Program-made: the position numbers and the translations under genes
Shown: one piece after another, positions 18,695-25,232 of the stretch
Layout: every line of letters starts with the position of its first letter
Position numbering within the stretch: position 1 is the first letter of the stretch
NCBI GenBank assembly: GCA_002339265.1
Contig: DDKG01000252.1
Coordinates: forward strand, 1-41,531
DNA: 41,531 nucleotides
Origin: Massilia sp. UBA2604
GTDB taxonomy: Bacteria; Pseudomonadota; Gammaproteobacteria; Burkholderiales; Burkholderiaceae_D
Direction of reading: 5' to 3'
The notes under the pieces: model-generated
Database searches by the model: none
The model's input: only the letters and a program-made list of their open reading frames with translations
Told to the model about the DNA's origin: nothing

Positions 18695-19234
18695 TCAGGC
18701 CACGCCCGGACGCAGCCGGCGCCACAGCGCCCGCGCCGCCGTATTCATCAGCCAGGAAAACACGGCGATCACGGCGCCGAACATGGCCGGCAGGATCGGC
18801 CCGGCCACGAAGCTCATGGCCAGCACGAAGCCCAGCAGGTATTCCGCATGCCACAGCCGCAGCACGAGGGCCAGCGCCAGCAGGCCGAAGAAGAGGTAGT
18901 CGACCAGCGGGCTGCCGGCCGCGAACAGCGCCGCCAGGATGCCGCCGTAGGCCAGCGCGCACAGGAAACCGGTGAGCGGCGCCGGCTTGAGCGGGCGTCC
19001 ATCGCTAACGGCAAGCTGCGCGCGACGCTCGGCCCTGCCGACGGCCCACCAGGTCAGCAGCGGCACCAGCAGCAAGCCCCACCAGTTGGACACCGCGGGC
19101 AGGTCGGGATTGGCCAGCAGGTGGTGCGACAGCACGCCGCCATTCAGGTGTTCGCGGGCGAGCATGCCAAGCTGGACACACAGCGCCAGCAGGGTCAGGA
19201 GGGGACGGCGACGGCTGGCGATGGCGGCGTTCAT
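18695..19234 (-). CDS. Integral membrane protein of unknown function
   Basis: From the ATG at 19234 the protein has 179 residues, with a basic N-terminus (ASRRRPLL) and about five predicted membrane helices: LLTLLALCVQLGMLA, WGLLLVPLLTWWAV, TGFLCALAYGGILAALF, LFFGLLALALVLRLW and a C-terminal AMFGAVIAVFSWLM. No catalytic motif or known domain is visible. It ends with a basic tail, RALWRRLRPGVA. It is probably co-transcribed with the 82-residue membrane protein downstream. The 115-bp gap to the YjbQ gene contains nothing I can name. Confidence 0.72.
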   Translation of the reverse strand: MNAAIASRRRPLLTLLALCVQLGMLAREHLNGGVLSHHLLANPDLPAVSNWWGLLLVPLLTWWAVGRAERRAQLAVSDGRPLKPAPLTGFLCALAYGGILAALFAAGSPLVDYLFFGLLALALVLRLWHAEYLLGFVLAMSFVAGPILPAMFGAVIAVFSWLMNTAARALWRRLRPGVA

Positions 19235-19349
19235 GAGGTTCCCGGAGCTGGACGTTGAATCAAGCACAAGCGCCTCACACTACCAGAAGTCGCGGCCCCG
19301 ATCCATGCCGACGCAGGATTCCATGCCGTCGACATAATGTGCATACGAT

Positions 19350-19766
19350 TCAACCGCCCAGCACGGTGACGACCACCTTGCGCCGGTGCGGCGACGTGCG
19401 GTGTTCCCACAGGTAGATGCCCTGCCAGGTGCCCAGCAGCATCCGCCCTCCTCCCACCGGAATCGTCAGCGCGGTGTCGGTGAGCATGGTGCGGCCGTGG
19501 GCCGACATATCGTCCGGCCCTTCGGCGTCGTGGCGGTAGGCCGGATCGCCGTCCGGCGCCAGGCGGGCGACGATGGTTTCCAGGTCACGCCGCACGTCGC
19601 CGTCGGCGTTCTCGGTGAGCAGCAGCGAGCAGCTGGTGTGCTGCACGAAGACGTGGACCAGGCCGCATTGCAGCGTTGATGCCGCGACCACCGCGGCGAC
19701 GTCGCGCGTGACGTCGCGGGTGCCGCGCCCATTGGTGGAAAACTCGAGGATGGTTTGATGCGTCAT
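19350..19766 (-). CDS. YjbQ/UPF0047 family protein
   Basis: This is a small, widely conserved protein; some members have been reported to have weak thiamine phosphate synthase activity, but the physiological role is uncertain. The ATG at 19766 with the SD AAGGAC gives 138 residues, the usual length. The family motifs are all present: VFVQHTSCSLLLTENAD, DDMSAHGRTMLT with conserved His and Ser, and LGTWQGIYLWEHR. It sits 53 nt downstream of the ABC transporter ATPase on the same strand and may be read from the same transcript, although no functional link is obvious. Confidence 0.9.
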   Translation of the reverse strand: MTHQTILEFSTNGRGTRDVTRDVAAVVAASTLQCGLVHVFVQHTSCSLLLTENADGDVRRDLETIVARLAPDGDPAYRHDAEGPDDMSAHGRTMLTDTALTIPVGGGRMLLGTWQGIYLWEHRTSPHRRKVVVTVLGG

Positions 19767-19819
19767 GCCGCTGTCCTTGAAGCTGTGAGGCCCCATCATA
19801 GCAGCGGCGCGCGTCCCGG

Positions 19820-20548
19820 CTAGTCCCGGCGCCGGTCGGCCAGGAACTGCTGCGCGCGCGGGTGGTGCGGATTGGCGAAGAACTCCTGCGGCGTCGCCTT
19901 TTCCAGGATTTTCCCTTCGGCCATGAACCAGACCCGGTCGGCGACGTCGCGGGCGAATCCCATCTCGTGGGTCACGCAGACCATGGTCATGCCCTCGCCC
20001 GCCAGGCCGCGCATCACCTGCAACACCTCGCCCACCATCTCGGGGTCGAGCGCGCTGGTCGGCTCGTCGAACAGCATGATCGGCGGACGCATGGCCAGGG
20101 CCCGTGCGATCGCCACCCGCTGCTGCTGGCCGCCCGACAGCGCGTTCGGATAGGCGTCGCGCTTGTGCGCCAGGCCGACCCGCTCCAGCAGCTGCATGGC
20201 GCAGTCGTGGGCCTCGGCCTTCGTCGCCCGCCCCAGCTTGACCGGCGCCAGCGTGCAGTTCTCGAGCACCGTCAGGTGCGGGAACAGATTAAAGCTCTGG
20301 AACACGAAGCCGATGCCGGCGCGCAGCGCGTTGACATCGAGGCCCCTCGCATGGATGTCGCGGCCGTCGATCTCGATCCGGCCGCCGTCGATTTCCTCGA
20401 GCCGGTTGAGGGTGCGGATCAGGGTCGACTTGCCGGAGCCGGAAGGCCCGCACACCACCAGCACCTCGTTCTTTTCGACGCGTTCGGTGATGTCTACCAG
20501 CGCGTGGTAGTCGCCGTAGTATTTATTGACTTTATCGAGAACGATCAT
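19820..20548 (-). CDS. Amino-acid ABC transporter ATP-binding protein, GltL-type
   Basis: This is the ATPase that powers a polar amino-acid importer on the cytoplasmic face of the inner membrane. The 242-residue protein has the Walker [10 protein letters not shown], the Q-loop in [18 protein letters not shown], the signature LSGGQQQR, the Walker [15 protein letters not shown] and the switch His in [10 protein letters not shown]. The form is that of GltL/GlnQ proteins. It is the last gene of the four-gene SBP-permease-permease-ATPase operon, 13 nt after the second permease. The SD is weak. Confidence 0.94.
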   Translation of the reverse strand: MIVLDKVNKYYGDYHALVDITERVEKNEVLVVCGPSGSGKSTLIRTLNRLEEIDGGRIEIDGRDIHARGLDVNALRAGIGFVFQSFNLFPHLTVLENCTLAPVKLGRATKAEAHDCAMQLLERVGLAHKRDAYPNALSGGQQQRVAIARALAMRPPIMLFDEPTSALDPEMVGEVLQVMRGLAGEGMTMVCVTHEMGFARDVADRVWFMAEGKILEKATPQEFFANPHHPRAQQFLADRRRD

Positions 20549-20561
20549 CGTTGATGCACTT

Positions 20562-21254
20562 TCATGACGCCTGCGCAGCGCGCCGCTGCAGGCGTCGCTC
20601 GAGCAGGAAGGCCAGGCGGGACAGGCCGAAACACAGGATGAAATAGGTCAGCGCCAGGATCAGGTAGACCTCGACCGCCTGGGTGAACACCAGGGTATTG
20701 ATCTGGGTGGCGATGAACGACACCTCGGACAGGCCGATGATGTAGCCGAGCGAGGTCGCCTTGATGGTCGAGACCAACTGGTTGACGATCGACGGCAGGC
20801 CATGGCGCAAGGTCTGCGGCAGCACCACGTGGCGCAGCGCGGCTCCATAGCCGAGCCCCAGCGAACGGGCGCTTTCCAGCTGCCCTTTCGGCAACGCGCG
20901 CAGGCCGGCGGCCACGATCTCGGCCAGGTAGATGCTGTCGAACACCACCAGCACCATCAGCATCGTGGTCGCCTGCGAGGTCTTGACGCCGGTGACGGCC
21001 GGCAGGAAGAAGTAGACCCAGAACAGCACCAGCAGCAGCGGCACCGCGCGCACCACCTGCACCAGGCCGGCCACCGGCAGGCTGATCGCGCGATACGGGC
21101 TGACGCGGGCGATGCCGAGCAGCAGGCCGAGCGGCATCGCCAGCACCAGCGCGGCGCCCGACAGCAGGACGGTCAGCGCCAGGCCGCCGAGCGGCCCCTC
21201 CGGATACTGGCCGACCAGGAAGTACAGCCAGTAGGTATCGATCAGTTCGAGCAT
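20562..21254 (-). CDS. Amino-acid ABC transporter permease, GltK-type
   Basis: This is one of the two inner-membrane permeases of the importer. The 230-residue protein has hydrophobic segments throughout. The EAA-type coupling loop reads [20 protein letters not shown] followed by [15 protein letters not shown], which contacts the ATPase. It begins [20 protein letters not shown], similar to GltK. SD AAAGG precedes the ATG at 21254, ten nt after the first permease stop. Substrate is most likely glutamate/aspartate or a similar polar amino acid, based on the whole operon. Confidence 0.92.
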   Translation of the reverse strand: MLELIDTYWLYFLVGQYPEGPLGGLALTVLLSGAALVLAMPLGLLLGIARVSPYRAISLPVAGLVQVVRAVPLLLVLFWVYFFLPAVTGVKTSQATTMLMVLVVFDSIYLAEIVAAGLRALPKGQLESARSLGLGYGAALRHVVLPQTLRHGLPSIVNQLVSTIKATSLGYIIGLSEVSFIATQINTLVFTQAVEVYLILALTYFILCFGLSRLAFLLERRLQRRAAQAS

Positions 21255-21264
21255 CGGTCGCCTT

Positions 21265-21957
21265 TCATGCCGTGCGCACCGGATAGCGGCGCTGGAACAG
21301 GTGGGCGAGCAGCGAGATCAGGAGCGAGACCGTCAGGTAGGCCAGCGTGGCGAAGGTGAACGCTTCCAGGCTGCGAAAGCTGGCCGTCTCCACGCGCGCG
21401 GCCTGGTACATCAGTTCGGCGGCGCCGATGACGGTGGCCACGCTGCTGTCCTTCCACAGGTTGACGGTCTGCGACAGCAGCGGCGGCACCGAGGCGCGCA
21501 GCGCCTGCGGCAGCAGCACCAGGCGCACCGCGGCCGCGCGGCCCAGGCCGAGCGAGCGCGCGGCTTCGAGCTGGGTCGCCGGGACGGCGCGGATGCCGCT
21601 GCGGATGTCCTCGGCCATGTGCACGCCGGCGTACAGGCTCAGGGCGATGACGGCGCAGACCACCTCGGGATTGTTCGCGTACAGGACTTCGCGCGCACTT
21701 TCCGGCAGCAGTTCTGGAAAGGCGAAGTACCAGAACAGCAGGTGCGCCAGTAGCGGCACGTTGCGGATCGCCTCGACGAGCATAGCGCCGAGCGCGCGCA
21801 GCGGCGCGCTGGTCGAGGTGCGCATCACCGCCACCAGCGCGCCGAAGGGCAACGCGAAGGCGAAGCTGACGACGGTCAGCTGGATCGACAGGATGAGCCC
21901 CTGCACCAGCCAGTCGTGGTATTCGCCGGACTGCAAGATCGATGGATCGAAGAACAA
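21265..21957 (-). CDS. Amino-acid ABC transporter permease, GltJ-type
   Basis: This is the partner permease. The coupling loop reads SGIRAVPATQLEAARSLGLG, then LPQALRASVPPLLSQ. No ATG is available near the expected N-terminus. The frame stays open into the end of the binding-protein gene, where an ATG at 22029 would overlap it by 65 bases. I chose the TTG at 21957, eight nt after the binding-protein stop, because it gives FFDPSILQSGEYHDW at the N-terminus, like GltJ, and a 230-residue protein equal in length to its partner. No SD is visible, so coupling to the upstream gene is likely. Confidence 0.88.
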   Translation of the reverse strand: MFFDPSILQSGEYHDWLVQGLILSIQLTVVSFAFALPFGALVAVMRTSTSAPLRALGAMLVEAIRNVPLLAHLLFWYFAFPELLPESAREVLYANNPEVVCAVIALSLYAGVHMAEDIRSGIRAVPATQLEAARSLGLGRAAAVRLVLLPQALRASVPPLLSQTVNLWKDSSVATVIGAAELMYQAARVETASFRSLEAFTFATLAYLTVSLLISLLAHLFQRRYPVRTA

Positions 21958-21964
21958 GGCCGGC

Positions 21965-22795
21965 TCAGATCTGGTCGGTGTGGATCTTGAAGCTGCGCTT
22001 GGCCAGGTTGGTGCGGGTGCCCGGGCCATACCATTTATTGAACAGCTGCTCCGCGGCGCCGCTGCTTTCCAGCTCGCGCAGGGTCTGGTCGACCACCGCT
22101 TTCAGGCCCTTCTCGCCCTTGCGCAGGCCGAGCGCGATCGGCTCGTTGCCGATCGACGGCGCCAGGATGGTGAAGCCCTTGGCGGCCGGGCCCAGCTTGC
22201 CGTAGTCGGACAGCAGCGAGGATTCGTCGTTGACGTAGGCGACGCCTTTCCCCTGGCGCAGCGCCTGGAAGGCTTGCTGGGTATTCTCGAAGGTCACCAC
22301 CTCGACGTTCGGGACCGCCTTGCGGATATTGGTTTCCTGGGTGCCGCCGCGCACGGTCAGCACCTTCTTGCCCGCCAGCTGGGCCAAGCCGGTGATGCCG
22401 CTGGCCGAGCGCACCATGACCTTGGAACCGGTCACGAAGTGGGTCAGCGCGAAGTCCACCTGCGATTCGCGCTCCTTGTTGTGGGTGAGCGAAGCGGCCA
22501 GGATGTCGACGTGGCCCTGCTGCAGCTCGGGGATGCGGGCCGCGACCGAAATCTGCTTGAACACCGGCTTGACGCCCAGCTTCTTCGCCACGGCGGTGGC
22601 GATGTCGATCTCGTAGCCGACCAGCTGGCGCGATTTGGGGTCGATGAAGCTGTTCGGTTCATCGGTGCCGAGCACGCCGAACACGATCTGCCCCTTCTTC
22701 TTGATGTCGGCCAGCTGGTCGGCCTGGGCCAGGCCGGCGGAAAGAAGCGCGCCCATGGCGAAGGTGCTGAGAACGAGGTGACGGCGGGTGAACAT
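21965..22795 (-). CDS. Amino-acid ABC transporter substrate-binding protein, GltI-type
   Basis: This is the periplasmic binding protein that delivers substrate to the two permeases. From the ATG at 22795 (SD GGAG) the protein has 276 residues. The signal peptide MFTRRHLVLSTFAMGALL has a twin-arginine-like TRRHLVL start and ends near AQADQ. The mature protein shows the SBP family-3 pattern: GYEIDIATAVAKKLGVKP, ILAASLTHNKERESQVDF and a C-terminal FNKWYGPGTRTNLA. It is the first gene of the operon. The start at 22795 is preferred over an upstream in-frame extension that would spoil the signal peptide. Confidence 0.93.
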   Translation of the reverse strand: MFTRRHLVLSTFAMGALLSAGLAQADQLADIKKKGQIVFGVLGTDEPNSFIDPKSRQLVGYEIDIATAVAKKLGVKPVFKQISVAARIPELQQGHVDILAASLTHNKERESQVDFALTHFVTGSKVMVRSASGITGLAQLAGKKVLTVRGGTQETNIRKAVPNVEVVTFENTQQAFQALRQGKGVAYVNDESSLLSDYGKLGPAAKGFTILAPSIGNEPIALGLRKGEKGLKAVVDQTLRELESSGAAEQLFNKWYGPGTRTNLAKRSFKIHTDQI

Positions 22796-22825
22796 GCAGG
22801 CTCCGGCTGGGATAATGATGCAGCA

Positions 22826-22831
22826 AGTATA
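22826..22831 (-). promoter_or_regulatory. -10 of transporter operon promoter
   Basis: TATACT on the minus strand is 30 nt before the binding-protein ATG, with an A/T-rich stretch (TTTTTC) in the -35 position at 17 bp. It lies in the divergent gap to the exonuclease III gene. Confidence 0.55.
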
Positions 22832-22973
22832 GAACAAACGCTTATAAGGAAAAACGACGGATTTACCATAAGAAAATGTCGAAAAACTCATATAGACCTG
22901 TGCCAGGCAGGCGACCCGTGCGCCTGTCGGCGCACATTGTTGTCATAATTACCTCAACCCGATCGGAGAAGCC

Positions 22974-23759
22974 ATGCTCGTCGTAACCTACAATGTCAAC
23001 AGCATCAACAGCCGGCTGGACGCCCTCGTCCAGTACCTCGGCGAGCGCCAGCCCGACGTCGTCTGCCTGCAGGAGCTCAAGGCGCCGCAAGACAAATTCC
23101 CGCTGCAGGCGATCCAGGACGCCGGCTACCACGCGCTCTGGCACGGCCAGAAGAGCTGGAACGGCGTGGCGATCATCACGCGCGAGCCGGCGCAGGAAGT
23201 GCAGCGCGGCCTGCCGGGCGACGAAACCGACGAACAAAGCCGCTACATCGAGGCGGTCTACAAGGGCATCCTGATCGCCGGCCTGTATCTGCCGAACGGG
23301 AATCCGGCCCCCGGCCCCAAGTTCGACTACAAGCTGGCCTGGATGGAGCGCCTGCGCCTGCGCGGGCTCGAACTGCTGGCGCAAGGCATACCGGCCGTGC
23401 TGGCGGGCGACTTCAACGTCATCCCCACCGAGCGCGACGTCTACAAACCGGAGCGCTGGGTCGACGACGCCCTGTTCCGTCCCGAGACCCGCGCCGCCTT
23501 CGAGCGCCTGATCGACCAGGGCTGGCTCGATTCGCTGCGCGCCATCCACCCGGACGAAACGATCTACACCTTCTGGGACTACTTCCGCAACGCCTTCGGA
23601 CGCGACGCCGGCATCCGCATCGATCACCTGCTGCTCAGCCCCAAATTGCAGCCGGCGCTCAAGGACGCCGGGGTCGACAAGTTCGTGCGCGGCCGCGAAA
23701 AGCCGAGCGACCATGCGCCGACCTGGGTCGAACTGGACATGACGAAGGTCGCAGCCTGA
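22974..23759 (+). CDS. xth: Exodeoxyribonuclease III
   Basis: This is an AP endonuclease and 3'-5' exonuclease of base excision repair. The 261-residue protein has the exonuclease-endonuclease-phosphatase fold motifs in order: YNVNSINSRL (catalytic Asn), CLQELKAPQDKFP (metal-binding Glu), LAGDFNVIPTERD (Asp and Asn), GIRIDHLLLS (Asp) and the C-terminal KPSDHAPTWVEL (His). The W-x-G-V-A-I segment (SWNGVAIIT) is typical. The SD GGAGAAG precedes the ATG. It is divergent from the amino-acid transporter operon. Confidence 0.95.
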   Translation: MLVVTYNVNSINSRLDALVQYLGERQPDVVCLQELKAPQDKFPLQAIQDAGYHALWHGQKSWNGVAIITREPAQEVQRGLPGDETDEQSRYIEAVYKGILIAGLYLPNGNPAPGPKFDYKLAWMERLRLRGLELLAQGIPAVLAGDFNVIPTERDVYKPERWVDDALFRPETRAAFERLIDQGWLDSLRAIHPDETIYTFWDYFRNAFGRDAGIRIDHLLLSPKLQPALKDAGVDKFVRGREKPSDHAPTWVELDMTKVAA

Positions 23760-23835
23760 GGATCCCGCCATCTTGACCGGCGCCTGCGCACGACGCCGCA
23801 GCGCCACCCCACCATCGCATAACAAGGAGCACACC

Positions 23836-24411
23836 ATGAAAAAACTACTCATCGCCGCCGCCGTCCTGGCCCTGCCGCTGGGCGCCCAGGCGGTCTCGAT
23901 GCCGGGCTTCTGCGCACGCGGCATCGGCTCCGCCGAAGCCAAGATCTGCCAGCATCCCGGCTCGGCCGAATCTGAAGGCCTGGTCTTCGCCCTGTACCGC
24001 GCCGCCCTCGAGAAACTCGACGCCGGCGCCGGCAAGGAACTGCAGGAGCAGCACACCAAATGGTGGGAAGGCGTCAAGGAATGCGCCGACGCCAAGGACA
24101 TGAACGGCTGCATCAACAATGCCTACGGCAGCCGCATGCTGCAGCTGCAATCGGCCTACAAGCTGGTCAAGACCACCGGCCCGGTCGCCTTCACCTGCAG
24201 CGACGGCAGCAAGATCAGCGCCACCTTCCTCGACACCACCCCGGCCTCGATGGTCGCCACGCGCAACAAGGAAAACGTGCTGCTGCGCGGCGAGAAGATG
24301 GCCAGCGGGATCGCCTACGGCAACCGCAGCGAGGAATTCAAGGAACACCAAGGCAAGACCACCATCAAGTGGGGCGCCAAAGCCAAGGAACTGAGCTGCA
24401 AGAAGTCTTAA
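23836..24411 (+). CDS. Secreted LprI-like/MliC-like fusion, probable lysozyme inhibitor
   Basis: This is a 191-residue exported protein. The ATG at 23836 has an AAGGAG SD and begins a clear signal peptide ending AQAV (residue 19-20). Residues 25-107 resemble the LprI N-terminal (DUF1311) domain: four Cys (26, 38, 83, 92) with the pattern SAEAKICQHP, LYRAALEKL and WWEGVKECADAKDMNGCINNAY. Residues 115-190 resemble MliC: VAFTCSDGSKISATF, MASGIAYGN (the S-G-x-x-Y motif) and the final C188 that would pair with C121. Both families include lysozyme inhibitors. There is no lipobox, so it is periplasmic or secreted. The function is inferred from motifs. Confidence 0.78.
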   Translation: MKKLLIAAAVLALPLGAQAVSMPGFCARGIGSAEAKICQHPGSAESEGLVFALYRAALEKLDAGAGKELQEQHTKWWEGVKECADAKDMNGCINNAYGSRMLQLQSAYKLVKTTGPVAFTCSDGSKISATFLDTTPASMVATRNKENVLLRGEKMASGIAYGNRSEEFKEHQGKTTIKWGAKAKELSCKKS

Positions 24412-24483
24412 GCCGACGCCAGCTTCTCCTCAACGGACGAACATGCGTTAAGCTGTTCGCCCGTTTCTCTTTCTGCACCGACC

Positions 24484-25110
24484 ATGCTCTCACCCGAACA
24501 GCTCTTCGGCTTCCTCGCCGCCGCCATCCTGATCACCCTTTCCCCCGGCCCCGACAACCTGATGGTGCTCAGCACCGGCATCGCGAAGGGCCGCGTGCGC
24601 GGCATCGCCTTCGGGCTTGGCTGCGCCTTCGGCTGCATCAGCCACACCGTGCTGGCCGTGATCGGCGTCAGCGCACTGATCGCCGCCTCGCCTGCGGCCT
24701 TCACCGCGCTCAAGGTGGCGGGCGGCCTGTACCTGATCTGGATGGGATGGGGCGCGATCAGGAGCCGCGGCGGCGCGCGCGTGACGACGGCCGGCGCACC
24801 GGACGAACCGGCCGGCCGGCTGTTCGTCAAAGGGCTGGTGGCGGCCGCCATCAATCCGAAGGTGGTCCTGTTCTTCCTGTCCTTCCTGCCGCAGTTCGTG
24901 GTGGCCGCGCGCGGCGACGCCAACCTGCAGATCGGCCTGCTGGGCATCGTGTTCACGCTGCAGGCGGCCGTCATCTTCGGCGCGCTCGGTTACTTTTCGG
25001 GGTCGATCGGCCAGTGGCTCAACCGCACGCCCACGGCCGGCATGTGGCTGGACCGGATCGCGGGGGCGGTGTTCATCGGATTGGGATTGCGCCTGATCGT
25101 AGCGCGCTAG
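24484..25110 (+). CDS. LysE/RhtB family exporter
   Basis: This is an inner-membrane exporter of amino acids or related small molecules. The 208-residue protein has the family opening MLSPEQLFGFLAAAILITLS followed by PGPDN, then GIAKGRVRGIAFGLGCAFGC and GGLYLIWMGWGAIRS, and six hydrophobic segments. KGLVAAAINPKVVLFFLSFL is the second-half signature. Substrate cannot be told. No clear SD precedes the ATG at 24484. It follows the lysozyme-inhibitor-like gene by 72 nt and ends at a REP-like pair. Confidence 0.92.
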   Translation: MLSPEQLFGFLAAAILITLSPGPDNLMVLSTGIAKGRVRGIAFGLGCAFGCISHTVLAVIGVSALIAASPAAFTALKVAGGLYLIWMGWGAIRSRGGARVTTAGAPDEPAGRLFVKGLVAAAINPKVVLFFLSFLPQFVVAARGDANLQIGLLGIVFTLQAAVIFGALGYFSGSIGQWLNRTPTAGMWLDRIAGAVFIGLGLRLIVAR

Positions 25111-25117
25111 GACGCAA

Positions 25118-25228
25118 CGTCGCTCCCGCAAAGGCGGGAGCCTGAGTATCTCGCGCTACCGTACACGCTGACAGGCGCGCCATAGCATGCGAACTTGGGC
25201 TCCCGCCTTCGCGGGAGCGACGTGCTGC
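25118..25228. repeat. REP-like inverted pair between LysE and GH31 genes
   Basis: Two 29-bp elements at 25118-25146 and 25194-25222 are inverted copies of the unit also found at 9047 and 9125. The palindromes are GCTCCCGCAAAGGCGGGAGC and GCTCCCGCCTTCGCGGGAGC. Here the CGTCG/CGACG flanks point outward and the CTTGG side inward, opposite to the first pair; the spacer is 47 bp. Shared flanks reach further: GCATGC before and CGACGTGCTG after. The pair lies between two convergent genes, where it could also stop transcription. Confidence 0.85.
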
Positions 25229-25232
25229 AAGC

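Noticed and set aside
19276..19349. Short frame after yjbQ ending in GMDRGRDFW
   Set aside because: There is no start codon with an SD and it stays open into yjbQ in another frame; it could be a gene remnant but I cannot support it.
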